Assembly (NCBI GenBank): GCA_038120765.1
Contig: JAYOMI010000001.1
Coordinates: forward strand, 1 to 64,000
DNA: 64,000 bases
Origin: CAXBCP01 sp038120765
Lineage (GTDB): Bacteria > Pseudomonadota > Alphaproteobacteria > MPNO01 > UBA830
Direction of reading: 5' to 3'
Both the position numbers and the translations under genes were made by a program. Below, piece by piece: positions 9,140-18,672 of this stretch. The notes beneath the pieces were generated by a model that saw nothing but the letters and a program-made list of their open reading frames with translations, did not search any database and was not told the origin of the DNA. How positions within the stretch are numbered: the first letter of the stretch is position 1; each line of letters opens with the position of its first letter.

Positions 9140-10066
9140 CTATTTCGTCGTCGTCACCGTAATCTTCTGTTTCGCGCGCGCCGTGATTTCAACCCGGCGG
9201 TTCGCGGCCGAACGAACGCCATCTGCGGTCTCTACCGCCTGCCCGCTTTCGCCCCTGGCATTGACATCCAGCACCTCCAGCTCGCCCACATTCAGTCCAC
9301 GTGCGCGAAGCCCGGCCATCACGGCCTCTGCCCGCTTGCGCGAAAGTTCCTGATTGTAGTCGGCCGGTCCTGCCGATTCGGTATATCCGACGACACGAAG
9401 CTCGACCTCGTCCTTGTTCTTGAGTGAACCGATGATTGCATCCAGTTTCGCGTTCGCCGCCGCATCAAGCGATGACCTGTCGAACCCGAAGAACACGGCG
9501 CCAAGCTGGGTTACCAGAAATTCCACGGTCTCTGTTTTGGTCTGCTGCATCGCGACCTTCTTGGGCGCCATTGCGGCCTCGAGTCCGCTCATTGCGGCAT
9601 AGAAAGCGGCTTTACAGGCGGCGATATCCATAAGCTGCCAGTTCTCTTCCTGCTGTTCGATCCAGCAATCGAACTTTGCCTGCGCCGTGGCGGCATTGGA
9701 CGGTGCGGCCTCACGGCCGCCCTTGGCGAACGCCTCCATCAAGCGGCCGCGCGCACGGGTAAGTTCCTGATGATGTTCTTCCGTGAGACTCCAGCTGGAG
9801 ACTTCTTCAGGCATCGGCATTTCGCCCTTGTTGGCCGAAATCGCCTTGGCCGCGAAATGCTCCGCATCGATCCAGTCATACATCTTGTATGCCTCGCTCG
9901 TGGCGAATTCCTTGTACTCGCGGGCAAGATGCTGGGAGAAGCCGTCCCCGGCAAAGGACTGTTCCTGGATGCGCTCGACGTCGTAGAACATCATCTTGGC
10001 GTAGGCATTTCCAGCGGCAAGCAGCGCGGTCGCCGAAACGGCGATCATGAGTGTGCGTTTTAACAT
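9140..10066 (-). CDS. OmpA family peptidoglycan-anchoring protein
   Basis: Exported protein of 308 residues. ATG 10066 (MLKRTLMIAVSATALLAAG...AYA) gives a signal peptide with an AYA cleavage site and is preceded by CAGGAG; the longer frame to 10165 lacks these. Residues about 30-170 are helical and unrecognised. The C-terminal OmpA domain contains VFFGFDRSSLD, VVGYTESAG, the peptidoglycan-binding pattern NQELSRKRAEAV and a closing NRRVEI. It probably sits in the periplasm or outer membrane and binds diaminopimelate in peptidoglycan. It stands alone, with long AT-rich DNA upstream. Confidence 0.9.
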   Translation of the reverse strand: MLKRTLMIAVSATALLAAGNAYAKMMFYDVERIQEQSFAGDGFSQHLAREYKEFATSEAYKMYDWIDAEHFAAKAISANKGEMPMPEEVSSWSLTEEHHQELTRARGRLMEAFAKGGREAAPSNAATAQAKFDCWIEQQEENWQLMDIAACKAAFYAAMSGLEAAMAPKKVAMQQTKTETVEFLVTQLGAVFFGFDRSSLDAAANAKLDAIIGSLKNKDEVELRVVGYTESAGPADYNQELSRKRAEAVMAGLRARGLNVGELEVLDVNARGESGQAVETADGVRSAANRRVEITARAKQKITVTTTK

Positions 10067-10460
10067 ATAGAACTCCTGTTGATTATGTGCCGGTCCCGGA
10101 AGACATCCTCCGGCCGGCAAGTTCGCCCTCTGAACCCCGCCATACAAACGCATGACGTTTTGCAAGTGACGGGAACAGTTCCGGTCAGGCGATTGAGCTT
10201 GCGATCAAGCTTTTGGTTGGCTGTGAAGACGGCCCAAATGACCGGTGTCCGGAAGCCTTGTTCCGGTTGATAAACGCAGAACCCCGGGAAATGTTCCGTT
10301 TTACGGTGCGCTTTTCTAAACCTTTATGGCCGGCGGGTTCCGCAGGGATACAAGATCTTCTTTTCGGTTCAGCAAATCAAAATGGCTTTTTACTAAAACA
10401 TTTATTTGAAATAATCAATATTTTTATTTATTTTTATTTTAAACGCTTAAATAAAACTTG
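10067..10460. other. Gene-free AT-rich intergenic region
   Basis: No coding frame with plausible codon use was found on either strand. The part from about 10380 to 10460 is strikingly AT-rich (runs of ttttatttattttt) in a GC-rich window. It lies between the ompA-like promoter and the 3' end of the coxL-like gene. Confidence 0.6.
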
Positions 10461-10491
10461 CGACGAGTGCCACAACGCGCAGCACTCGTCG
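10461..10491 (-). terminator. Probable terminator of the coxL-like gene
   Basis: Perfect 10-bp inverted repeat 10461-10470 / 10482-10491 (cgacgagtgc with gcactcgtcg), 37 bases past the stop at 10528. On the minus strand it is followed by CAAGTTTTATTT. Confidence 0.75.
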
Positions 10492-10527
10492 GCGGGAACT
10501 ATTCGCCCTTTCAAAGCCAAAGACGGG

Positions 10528-12867
10528 TCAGGCTGCCTGCGCTTCGCGGGCATCACGCAACGCTTTCCAGATTTTCTGGGGCGTTGCCGGCATCTGGACA
10601 TACTCCGCCCCCGCATACGCCATGGCGTTATTCACGGCATTCATTGTCGCCGCCAACGCACCGACAGTGCCGGCCTCGCCCGCGCCCTTGATACCCATCG
10701 GGTTGATCTTTGTCGGCACGACGTTGCTGCCGATTTCATAGGTGCACAGATCGTCAGCCCGGGGCATGCAGTAATCCATGAACGAGCCTGTGATAAGCTG
10801 TCCCGATTCAGGGTCGCTGACCATGTCTTCCATCAGCGCCTGGCCGACGCCCTGGGCAATGCCGCCATGGATCTGGCCTTTGACCAGAAGCGGGTTGATC
10901 ATCGTGCCGACGTCGTCGAACACCCAGTAACCGACGATATCCGTCTCACCGGTGCTCGGATCGATCTCGACCTCGGCGATATGGCAGCCATTGGGGAATG
11001 TCGGCGTCCCGCCGTTATAGGTGCCGGTCTCATACAGGCCGGGTTCGATTTCGGGCGGCAACATTGCAGGCTTCAATGCGTTCTTCGCAACATCGGTCAA
11101 CGAGACGGACCTGTCGGTGCCGGCAACGGTAAACGTGCCGCCTTCGAAGGAAATATCGGCATCCGCCGCTTCCAGCATATGGGCGGCAATCCTGCGGCCT
11201 TTCTCGATGATCTTGTCGGCTGCCATCTTGACCGCGGTCCCGCCGCAGGCCGCGGAGCGCGAGCCGAACGTACCGGTCCCGACCTGGATCTTGTCGGTAT
11301 CGCCGTACGAGAACTGCATCATGTCGGTATCAAGCCCCAGCATTTCAGACAGCATCTGCTTGAACGTGGTGCCGTGGCCCTGGCCGTGGTCGTGTGTTCC
11401 CATCAGAAGCGTCAGCGTGCCGCTGTTGTCGAAACGGATCTGGGCAGTTTCCACCATCCCGGCATTCGACGCCTCGACCGTGTTGGAAATGCCAATACCG
11501 CGCAGCTTGCCCGCGGCCTCGGCGCGGGCGCGCCGGGCGGGAAAGCCCTCGTAATCGGCGGCCGCGAGACAGTCTTCAAGGTTCTTGCCGAAATCGCCGC
11601 AGTCATAGGTATAGATAAGACCGGTCTTGAACGGCATTTTGTCCGCCGGAATGGTATTGATCCGCCGGATATCCGCGGGATCCTTCCCGAGCTGGCGGGC
11701 AGCGAGGTCGACCATTGTCTCGATCACATAGGCCGCTTCCGGACGGCCCGCGCCGCGGTAGTGGGCCGTCATCATCGTATTGGTGACGACGCCGGTCGCC
11801 TCGACATAGATCGCGGGCGTCATGTAGGTACCGGCGAGAACGCCGAGATTCGTCGTGCCCGGACCGGCGTTGCGTTCCGAATTGTAATAGGCGCCGCCGG
11901 CGGCAAGGGTTTTCACCCGAAGGCCGAGAAACCGCCCCTCCTCGTCCAGCGCCAGTTCGGCATCGGTGACGTTGTCGCGGGCCTGTTCGTCGCTGAGAAG
12001 GCCCTCGCTGCGTTCGCTGATCCATTTCACCGGCCGGTCGAGCAGCTTCGCCGCCACCATGGTCAGGATGTATTCCGGATAGACCCCGCCCTTCATGCCG
12101 AAGCCGCCGCCCATGTTCTCGCTGATGACCCGGATTTTCATTTCGGGTAGGTTGAACACCTGACTGGCGAGGATGTTGCGGCAGCGATGGGGCGACTGCA
12201 CCGTGCAGCGCACGACATAGCGATCGTCGCGGGCGTCGTACTCGGCGATGGAGCCACGCGGCTCCATCGAATTGGTTGTGACGCGGTTGATGACCATGCG
12301 GTGCTTGACGACATGCGCCGCCTTTTCAAAGGCGGCATCGGTCGCGCTCTCGTCGCCGACGCGGTGCACATACATCTCGTTATTGGGCAATTCTTCCCAT
12401 ATCTGCGGCGCCGAGGGGCTCACCGCGTCCGCGGTCGACACAACGGACGGCAGTTCTTCGTAATCGACCATGATCATTTCGGCGGCGTCTTTCGCCTGGG
12501 CCAGCGTATCGGCGACAACAAAGGCGACGTAATCGCCGACATAGCGGACCGTATCGGTCGCCAGGTGCCGCTGCGGACAGGGCGGCACGGGCGTGCCGTC
12601 GCGGCGGTGGCGCTGCACCATCGGATGCTGAAGGCCGAGTTTCGCGATTTCAGGATGATCGCCTGTCAGCACGAGGTGAACACCGGGCGCGGATTCCGCG
12701 GCACTGATATCGATGGACTTTATCCTTGCATGCGCCAGTGGCGAGCGCAGGACACAGGCCTGAAGCTGGCCCTTTTCCGACACGTCATCGACGTAACGCC
12801 CCTTGCCTCTGAGCAGATACGGATCTTCTTCACGTGCAACGGGTTGCCCTATTCCAAACTGGCCCAA
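10528..12867 (-). CDS. Form II carbon-monoxide-dehydrogenase-like molybdopterin subunit (xanthine dehydrogenase family large subunit)
   Basis: Molybdenum hydroxylase large subunit of 779 residues. Family landmarks are the start IGQPVAREEDPYLLRGKGRY, GGGFGMKGG near 253-261, the active-site loop YRGAGRPEA near 370-378, GHDHGQGH-type TLLMGTHDHGQGHGTTFKQM, and the catalytic-Glu segment KGAGEAGTVGA near 728. Genuine CO dehydrogenases (form I) have AYxCSFR in the loop; AYRGAGR-type loops mark form II, whose physiological substrate is mostly unproven. The partner FAD (CoxM) and 2Fe-2S (CoxS) subunits are not adjacent, which is unusual. The start at 12867 is the family-typical one. A terminator-like hairpin follows. 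Confidence 0.92.
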   Translation of the reverse strand: MGQFGIGQPVAREEDPYLLRGKGRYVDDVSEKGQLQACVLRSPLAHARIKSIDISAAESAPGVHLVLTGDHPEIAKLGLQHPMVQRHRRDGTPVPPCPQRHLATDTVRYVGDYVAFVVADTLAQAKDAAEMIMVDYEELPSVVSTADAVSPSAPQIWEELPNNEMYVHRVGDESATDAAFEKAAHVVKHRMVINRVTTNSMEPRGSIAEYDARDDRYVVRCTVQSPHRCRNILASQVFNLPEMKIRVISENMGGGFGMKGGVYPEYILTMVAAKLLDRPVKWISERSEGLLSDEQARDNVTDAELALDEEGRFLGLRVKTLAAGGAYYNSERNAGPGTTNLGVLAGTYMTPAIYVEATGVVTNTMMTAHYRGAGRPEAAYVIETMVDLAARQLGKDPADIRRINTIPADKMPFKTGLIYTYDCGDFGKNLEDCLAAADYEGFPARRARAEAAGKLRGIGISNTVEASNAGMVETAQIRFDNSGTLTLLMGTHDHGQGHGTTFKQMLSEMLGLDTDMMQFSYGDTDKIQVGTGTFGSRSAACGGTAVKMAADKIIEKGRRIAAHMLEAADADISFEGGTFTVAGTDRSVSLTDVAKNALKPAMLPPEIEPGLYETGTYNGGTPTFPNGCHIAEVEIDPSTGETDIVGYWVFDDVGTMINPLLVKGQIHGGIAQGVGQALMEDMVSDPESGQLITGSFMDYCMPRADDLCTYEIGSNVVPTKINPMGIKGAGEAGTVGALAATMNAVNNAMAYAGAEYVQMPATPQKIWKALRDAREAQAA

Positions 12868-12956
12868 TTTACTCGCCCCTCGATGTGTTGAAAGTGTTCG
12901 TCATTCTATAGGATGTAGGTTGTCAGGCGAACAGGGACGACAGGGAAACCGAAAAA

Positions 12957-14282
12957 ATGACGCGTTTTTTTACACTTCCGGACGAAATATCCTTCAGGCT
13001 CCGCAATGCGACGGTACCTGCCTGTCTGGTGGACGGGCTTTCGCCCGCCATCGCGCCCGATTCCGACGGGCTGGTATCCCTCGATATTGAAATTTCGGGC
13101 GACCGGATCGATGCGATCCTGCCGGGCGGCACCGCGGACGGCGCCAAGACATCCGTCGATCTCGATGGCAGCATGGTCTGGTCCTGCTTCGCCGACCTCC
13201 ACACCCATATCGACAAGGGGCATATCTGGCCCCGCCAGCGCAACCCCGACGGGACCCGGGCAGGCGCCCTGTCGTCCACGGGCGCCGACCGCGCAGCGAA
13301 CTGGAATGCCGACGACCTGCGCGCGCGGATGAATTTTTCTCTGGAAAGCGCCTATGCCCACGGCACGGCAGCGCTTCGCACCCACATCGATTCAACCCCG
13401 CCGCAACACAAAATTTCATGGCCCGTGGTCAGCGAAATCCGCGATGCGTGGGCCGGGCGCATCGACCTGCAGGCGGTATGCCTCGAGCCGATCCGGGGGT
13501 ATGCGGATATCGGCTTCGGCAACGACATCGCCGACATGATGGTGGAATACGGCGGGATCATGGGCGCTGTCCTCAACATTCAGGACGATACCGACGCCCT
13601 GCTTGACACCGTTGTCGGCCTTGCCATCGACAGGGGGCTGGATCTCGATTTCCACGTCGACGAGATAGGCGATCCGGCAGCGAATTCCTTCGACCGCGTC
13701 GCCGAAGCGCTGATCCGGAACGGCTTCGGCAAACCGGTCAATGTGGGCCATTGCTGCAGCCTCGCCATCCGCCCGCAGGCGGAGATCAATCATGCGCTGA
13801 ACCTCGCCGTCGAGGCCAACATGCGCGTCGTCAGCCTGCCCATGTGCAACATGTATCTGCAGGACCGCCCGGAACCCGGGCAGCCGCCGCGTACGCCGCG
13901 CTGGCGCGGCGTCACCATCCTGCACGAGATGAAAGCCCGCGGCATTCCGGTCGCAATTTCCAGCGACAACACGCGCGATCCGTTTTACGCCTATGGCGAT
14001 CTGGACGGGGCGGAAGTCTTCACCCAGGCTGTCCGCATTGCCCATCTGGACCATCCCGTCGGCGACTGGCCGTCGGCGATAACCCGGACGCCGGCGGATA
14101 CGATGGGCCTGACGGAGGCTGGCCGGCTCAAAGCAGGCGGCCCGGCCGACATGATCATTTTTCGCGCAAGAAGCTGGTCGGAATTTCTGTCGCGCCCGCA
14201 ACACGACCGGGCCGTCATCCGCGCCGGCCGGGCGATCGATACGTCCCCGCCGGACTATCGCACGCTCGATAGCCGTTACTGA
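12957..14282 (+). CDS. Cytosine deaminase-like amidohydrolase
   Basis: Metal-dependent amidohydrolase of 441 residues. It has the metal pair DLHTHIDKGH near residue 80, LDFHVDEIGD (metal His plus the proton-shuttling Glu), VGHCCSLA and ISSDNTRDPFYAYGDLD with the catalytic Asp, the same order as in E. coli cytosine deaminase. A typical cyclic-amidohydrolase end (GLTEAGRLKAGGPADMIIF) closes it. GGGAAACC lies just before the ATG. It is divergent from the coxL-like gene with 89 bases between them. The real substrate may be cytosine, isoguanine, creatinine-like or another cyclic amidine. Confidence 0.88.
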   Translation: MTRFFTLPDEISFRLRNATVPACLVDGLSPAIAPDSDGLVSLDIEISGDRIDAILPGGTADGAKTSVDLDGSMVWSCFADLHTHIDKGHIWPRQRNPDGTRAGALSSTGADRAANWNADDLRARMNFSLESAYAHGTAALRTHIDSTPPQHKISWPVVSEIRDAWAGRIDLQAVCLEPIRGYADIGFGNDIADMMVEYGGIMGAVLNIQDDTDALLDTVVGLAIDRGLDLDFHVDEIGDPAANSFDRVAEALIRNGFGKPVNVGHCCSLAIRPQAEINHALNLAVEANMRVVSLPMCNMYLQDRPEPGQPPRTPRWRGVTILHEMKARGIPVAISSDNTRDPFYAYGDLDGAEVFTQAVRIAHLDHPVGDWPSAITRTPADTMGLTEAGRLKAGGPADMIIFRARSWSEFLSRPQHDRAVIRAGRAIDTSPPDYRTLDSRY

Positions 14283-14832
14283 CCGTCACGCGAAGAACCT
14301 CCTGCGGTTCGTTCGCCCCAATATTGCCACACCCTTGTCACGCCATGTGAATGGTCCTGCAGCCTAGAATGCCGGCAGGAATATCGGAGCGGGCCAGGTC
14401 GAAGAACCATCCCGGCGTCTCCGGCAACAACGTCGGTATATCGACACGCGCATCAAGGGGTTGGCAATGGAACAAGTCGAACAACGCCCGGTCTGGGACA
14501 GGATAATCGTTGCGGGTCTGATCTTTGCGGGGATCGGGCTCACAGGGACAAGCATGGTGACACGGTTCAAGGCGATCGAAGAATATCCAAACGCGGACCG
14601 CTTCGATGTGGCGCCGGCTGCATTCTACAGCAGTAGAACGTCGCACGGCCTGCTGCCGACCCCTTTCTTGAAGGGGGTCGTGGGTATTGCGGCGAAGACA
14701 GACCGGCGGTAGGGCAACCCGGGCAGCGCCAGGCTGGACACCGGAGGCGCGCGTGTCGGCGACAGCAGCCGTCTTCCGGAGCCGCACGAACAAACCTTTA
14801 CCGGCGAACAATCCGGTACCGAGTCCGCCTGT
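14283..14832. other. 550-base intergenic region without a convincing gene
   Basis: Two overlapping frames exist: plus 14461-14712, 83 codons with one hydrophobic stretch; minus 14338-14811, 157 codons rich in Arg, Cys and Pro. Neither has a good ribosome site, recognisable family or normal composition. Both may be chance frames. Confidence 0.55.
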
Positions 14833-16941
14833 CTAGGGACGGCTTTCGGCCCGCCCCGTAACCATCAACGCAAACCCATAAGACAACGCGACCTCTTTCA
14901 ACCGGTCGAACCGGCCGGAAGCACCCCCGTGCCCGGCATCCATGTTCATGTAGAGCAGGATTTCACTGTCGCCGGTATTGTGATGGCGCAGCTTCGCGGC
15001 CCATTTCGCCGGCTCCCAGTAGGTCACACGCGGGTCCGTCAGCCCGCCCGTCGCCAGGACAGCCGGATAGTTCTGATCCGTCACGTTGGTATAGGGGCAA
15101 TAGGACGCCATGTAGGCGAAGGCGGATGGATCGCGGATCGGATCGCCCCACTCGACCCATTCGGGGGGCGTCAGCGGCAGGGTTTCGTCGCACATGGTGT
15201 TTATCACGTCGACAAACGCCACCTCGCCGAGAATGCCGCAGAACAGATCCGGGCGCATATTGGCGACCGCCCCGACAAGCATGCCGCCCGCACTGCGGCC
15301 CTGGGCAACGATCCTGCCCGCAGATGTGAATTTCTCCGCGATCAGGTGTACGCCGGCCGCGATAAAATCCAGAAATGTATTTTTCTTTTTGTCGAGCTTC
15401 CCGTCGAGGTACCAGCCCTGTCCGTTCTCGGTCCCGCCGCGAATATGGGCGATCGCATAAACGAAACCGCGATCGACCAGGCTGAACACATGGGGCGAGA
15501 ACGAGGCCGGCATCGCGAACCCGTAGGAACCGTATCCGTAGAGCAGCAACGGCGCCGACCCGTCGACCGGCGTACCCTTCGCCCGAAGCACGGTAACCGG
15601 CACCTGCACGCCGTCATGACTGGTCGCGAAGACGCGTCGGCATTCGTAATTCTCCGGCGTGTGGCCCGACGGTATTTCCTGTTCCTTGCGCAGTGTGCGC
15701 GTGCGCGTCGCCATATCGTAATCGTAGACGCGCTGCGGTGTGGTCGGCGACGAATAGGAGAATCGCAGGGTCGACGTGTCATACTCGTAGCCCGGCATCA
15801 GGCCGAGGTCGTAGGCTTCCTCGTCGAAGCTGATCTCGTGTTCGGCGCCATCGGCCAGCGACCGGATAACGATCCGGGGCAGCGCGCGTTCGCGCTCAAG
15901 CCGGACAAGATAGCCCTCAAAAACGATCATCGAGCGGAGCAGACAGCCCGGCCTGTGCGCCACGATATCGCGCCAGTTCGTCCGCGCCGGGTCGTCCAGC
16001 GGGGCTTCGACAATCCGGAAATCGACCGCATCGCCTGCGTTCGTGCGGATCAGCAGCGTATCGCCATGATCCGAGACGTCATAGGTGACGCCGGTTTCGC
16101 GGGCCACAAGCAGACGGGGCGCCACCGCGGGTTCCGACGTGTCGACCAGCCGGACCTCCGAGGTATCGGCGTGATCGTGCGCATCGATAACAATGAAACG
16201 TCCGCTTTCCGTCTTGCCGATCCCGAGAAAAAAACCGGGATCGGACTCCTCGTAGACTAGCACGTCCTCTGCCGCAGACGTGCCGACACGGTGACGCATC
16301 ACTTTGGACGGACGGTGGTTATCGTCCAGCACGGTATAGAACAACGTGCCGCCGTCGGCGGACCAGACCATGTCGCCCTGCGCGCTGGTCAAGACGTCGG
16401 GCAGCGTCTCGGCCGTTTCAAGATTACGGATCGAGATTTCGCAATACTCGGATCCGTTGCGGTCGATCGCCGTGGCGAACAGCCTGTGATCGGAGGTATG
16501 GGCCGCGCCGCCGATGGAAAAAAAAGCGGCGCCCGCGGCCTCGCGGTCGCCGTCCAGCAGAATCTGTTCCTGCGCGCCGTCAGCGTCCGCCACCGGGCGC
16601 CGGCACAGGACCGGATACTGGCCACCGGGCACGAATCGGCGGTAATAGGCCCAGTCGCCGTCCGGCGCCGGGACGGAGGAATCATCTTCCCTGATCCGCG
16701 CCTTCAGCTCCGCGACCAGTGCCTCGCGCAACCCTGCGATAGGTGCCAGCACCGCCTCCGTATAGGCATTCTCGGCATCGAGATGCGCGCGGATTTCAGG
16801 CTGCAGGACCTCCGGCTCCCGCATGACCCGCTGCCAGTCCGGATCGCGCAGCCAGTCATAGGGATCGTCTGTTTTCCGTCCGTGGCGTTCAACGATATGT
16901 TCCTTGCGAACAGCTTTCGGGGCAACGGGACGGACAGGCAC
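14833..16941 (-). CDS. ptrB: Oligopeptidase B (S9A family serine peptidase)
   Basis: Prolyl-oligopeptidase-family peptidase of 702 residues that cleaves short peptides after Arg/Lys in the cytoplasm. N-terminal seven-bladed propeller (RKTDDPYDWLRDPDWQ start, EYDTSTLRFSYSSPTTP) and C-terminal alpha/beta-hydrolase domain with Ser about 550 in GRSAGGML, Asp about 636 in GGLTDPRVTYWEP and His about 671 in MDAGHGGASGR. Length fits the family. The start is GTG at 16941, with AGGAG about 10 bases upstream. It stands alone on the minus strand. Confidence 0.93.
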   Translation of the reverse strand: MPVRPVAPKAVRKEHIVERHGRKTDDPYDWLRDPDWQRVMREPEVLQPEIRAHLDAENAYTEAVLAPIAGLREALVAELKARIREDDSSVPAPDGDWAYYRRFVPGGQYPVLCRRPVADADGAQEQILLDGDREAAGAAFFSIGGAAHTSDHRLFATAIDRNGSEYCEISIRNLETAETLPDVLTSAQGDMVWSADGGTLFYTVLDDNHRPSKVMRHRVGTSAAEDVLVYEESDPGFFLGIGKTESGRFIVIDAHDHADTSEVRLVDTSEPAVAPRLLVARETGVTYDVSDHGDTLLIRTNAGDAVDFRIVEAPLDDPARTNWRDIVAHRPGCLLRSMIVFEGYLVRLERERALPRIVIRSLADGAEHEISFDEEAYDLGLMPGYEYDTSTLRFSYSSPTTPQRVYDYDMATRTRTLRKEQEIPSGHTPENYECRRVFATSHDGVQVPVTVLRAKGTPVDGSAPLLLYGYGSYGFAMPASFSPHVFSLVDRGFVYAIAHIRGGTENGQGWYLDGKLDKKKNTFLDFIAAGVHLIAEKFTSAGRIVAQGRSAGGMLVGAVANMRPDLFCGILGEVAFVDVINTMCDETLPLTPPEWVEWGDPIRDPSAFAYMASYCPYTNVTDQNYPAVLATGGLTDPRVTYWEPAKWAAKLRHHNTGDSEILLYMNMDAGHGGASGRFDRLKEVALSYGFALMVTGRAESRP

Positions 16942-17058
16942 GGCGGGAGACTCCTAAAAGCGCGGGGGTACAGTCAAAATGGTGTCGTCCTGAGATATGG
17001 CTGATGGCCGCGAAGCGCAAGCAGAGCTTGCCGGCGGTCGCGGGGCCGACGATTTCGA

Positions 17059-17514
17059 TCAGACAGGTCCCAGCGGCAGGTGCGGCCCATCCGGCAGGAC
17101 AATATGAATTTCATCGCCGGGACAGACCCGCCCGCCTGTGATCACGATCCCCATCACCCCTGATTTCCGCACCAGATCGCCTGCCGCGGTGCGACCGAGA
17201 ACCGCGTCCATCAATCCGTCCTGATAGGTATTCAGCTGGTTGCAGGGATTGCGGAGACCCGTGATCTCGATGACCGCCTCGGCGCCGATGGACAACCGTG
17301 TCCTGGCAGGCAAAGACAGCAATGCCACACCGCAGGTGGTGACGTTTTCGCCCATCGCTCCCGGAAAGACATCGAATCCCGCTTCGCGTAATTCTGTCAG
17401 TAATTCCTGATGGATCAGATGCACCTGCCGCAGGTTCGGGCGGCCCGGCGCGCCACGCACGGCACCCTGCGGCGTCGCGGGACATCGAACAGCATCGACA
17501 TGCAGGGTCAACAT
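17059..17514 (-). CDS. MOSC domain protein
   Basis: Protein of 151 residues consisting of one MOSC domain, the fold of molybdenum-cofactor sulfurase C-termini and YiiM/YuaD-type proteins. Visible: HLIHQELLTELREAGFDVFP, MGENVTTCGVALLSLPARTR, IEITGLRNPCNQLNTYQ with the conserved Cys proposed to carry sulfane sulfur, and GIVITGGRVCPGDEI. It may activate N-hydroxylated bases or handle molybdenum cofactor sulfur, which would suit the nearby coxL-like enzyme, but no operon link exists. Confidence 0.88.
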   Translation of the reverse strand: MLTLHVDAVRCPATPQGAVRGAPGRPNLRQVHLIHQELLTELREAGFDVFPGAMGENVTTCGVALLSLPARTRLSIGAEAVIEITGLRNPCNQLNTYQDGLMDAVLGRTAAGDLVRKSGVMGIVITGGRVCPGDEIHIVLPDGPHLPLGPV

Positions 17515-17612
17515 TCGAAAATAACGGATCTGCGCGGACCGGCCTAGAGCGCATCGGTATCCCGCCGCACGTATTGCCCGGGGCAGAGAATTTCCGTTTC
17601 CGGCGCGATAAA

Positions 17613-17689
17613 TGGTGGGCCCGGCAGGACTCGAACCTGCGACAACTCCGTTATGAGCGGAGCGTTCTAACCAACTGAACTACGGGCCC
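17613..17689 (-). tRNA. tRNA with CAU anticodon (tRNA-Ile2 more likely than elongator tRNA-Met)
   Basis: 77-base cloverleaf on the minus strand with CCA encoded. The 7-bp acceptor stem starts GGGCCCG, the D arm is GTTCAGTTGGTTAGAAC, the anticodon loop CTCATAA is enclosed by a 5-bp stem CTCCG/CGGAG, and the T arm contains GGTTCGAGTCC. The loop gives anticodon CAU. C4-G69 and C5-G68 in the acceptor match what TilS recognises in tRNA-Ile2, whose C34 becomes lysidine, so Ile2 is favoured. Initiator tRNA is excluded because the first base pair is G-C and the stem lacks the GGG/CCC anticodon pairs. Confidence 0.9.
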
Positions 17690-17777
17690 GTCACGGGATG
17701 AACCGTGGCGCGCAAGCTGCCATCAGACGCCTGCCGGCGCAAGCCGGTTTTGGGGCCATGATCGGCGCAGGCCGAAT

Positions 17778-18602
17778 TCAGGCGATAGTAGCGACCGTAT
17801 CCCGCCGTTTCCGGCCGGTGGCACGCGCGACACCCAGGGCGGCGAGGCCCAGCAGGCCGAGGGTGACGGCACCGGGCGCGGAAATTGCCGTCGCGGTGAG
17901 GCCGACATCGTCGAAATCGACCTCGAGGTCCGGCGGCCCGGCAACACCGCGGGTTTCGTTGAGGTTGACCAGCCGGATGCCGAGCATGTCGCCGATCGCC
18001 GTATGTCCGGCCCCGATATCGACCGTGATGGTCGACAGGGCGAATTCCGCCTCCGGGATGATCAGGCTGTCGAGACCCTGTGCCAGGATGGTCTCGACAT
18101 TGAACTGATCCACAGAGAAAAGGTCGATCCGGTAGCCGGGGAACCCGTCCAGATTGAAAAAATCGCCGTTCGTCGCATCTCTAGACGCGATATTGCCGAC
18201 CTCGACGCTGAGCTCGTAGCGCGTATTCGCCTGCACGGTGTCGGTGAGAATCTGCTGGAAACCGTATTCGCCGGTATCCCGCCCCTGGTTGTTGAACAGG
18301 ATGGCGACCCGGTTGCCTTCCGGCGCCGGCGCGTTGAAGAAATCGACGCCGTTCGGCTGCAACGTGCCGGGGAAAAACCCGGGACCGCCGACGATCCCGT
18401 TCGGATCGTAAGACGTCCACCCCGCCGCCGTGCCGAAGGTGAATTCATTGAAGACCGTTTGCCCGGACGTGTCCTCGAACCCGGCATTCACAACCGTCAG
18501 CGGCGCGGCCGATGCCGCCTGCGCGCCGGCAAGCAGCAGGGCGGCGAGAAGCCCCCGCGACAGTACCGTGCCAGCTTGTATCCTGCCCGTCTGTGTTTTC
18601 AT
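17778..18602 (-). CDS. Secreted protein with PEP-CTERM-like sorting tail
   Basis: Exported protein of 274 residues. It has a signal peptide to about residue 32 (LAALLLAGAQAASA), then a beta-rich domain (VVNAGFEDTSG start, GWTSYDPNG, PEGNRVAILFNN, GFQQILTD, RYELSVEVGN), which resembles carbohydrate-binding-like domains often found in PEP-CTERM proteins. It ends in APGAVTLGLLGLAALGVAR followed by TGRKRR: a short motif, hydrophobic helix and basic tail, the layout of exosortase/rhombosortase sorting signals, although the PEP triplet itself is replaced. The start follows a G-rich stretch. It is divergent from a second tailed protein. The role (surface, matrix) is inferred. Confidence 0.75.
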   Translation of the reverse strand: MKTQTGRIQAGTVLSRGLLAALLLAGAQAASAAPLTVVNAGFEDTSGQTVFNEFTFGTAAGWTSYDPNGIVGGPGFFPGTLQPNGVDFFNAPAPEGNRVAILFNNQGRDTGEYGFQQILTDTVQANTRYELSVEVGNIASRDATNGDFFNLDGFPGYRIDLFSVDQFNVETILAQGLDSLIIPEAEFALSTITVDIGAGHTAIGDMLGIRLVNLNETRGVAGPPDLEVDFDDVGLTATAISAPGAVTLGLLGLAALGVARATGRKRRDTVATIA

Positions 18603-18662
18603 GGTCGCCCCCCAACGCGATTACTGCGGAAATCTGCCACCGGTATGTGACGATGGCAAGAC

Positions 18663-18672
18663 NNNNNNNNNN
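18663..18672. other. Assembly gap (10 Ns) between the divergent secreted-protein genes
   Basis: Ten Ns in the intergenic region. The flanks show no shared bases, so true sequence, possibly promoters, may be missing here. Confidence 0.9.

Noticed and set aside
10213..12150. 645-codon plus-strand frame opposite the coxL-like gene
   Set aside because: It is antisense to a clear xanthine-dehydrogenase-family gene, rich in His/Arg/Gly, has no family features, and arises from high GC at third positions of the real gene.
14338..14811. 157-codon minus frame and 83-codon plus frame in the 14.3-14.8 kb spacer
   Set aside because: They overlap each other, have poor starts and odd composition, and match nothing I recognise; left as intergenic.
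14929..16260. 443-codon plus-strand frame
   Set aside because: Antisense to oligopeptidase B; no recognisable family and the real gene has its complete catalytic triad.
17613..17689. Initiator tRNA-Met
   Set aside because: Anticodon stem lacks the three G-C pairs and the acceptor starts with a normal G-C pair.
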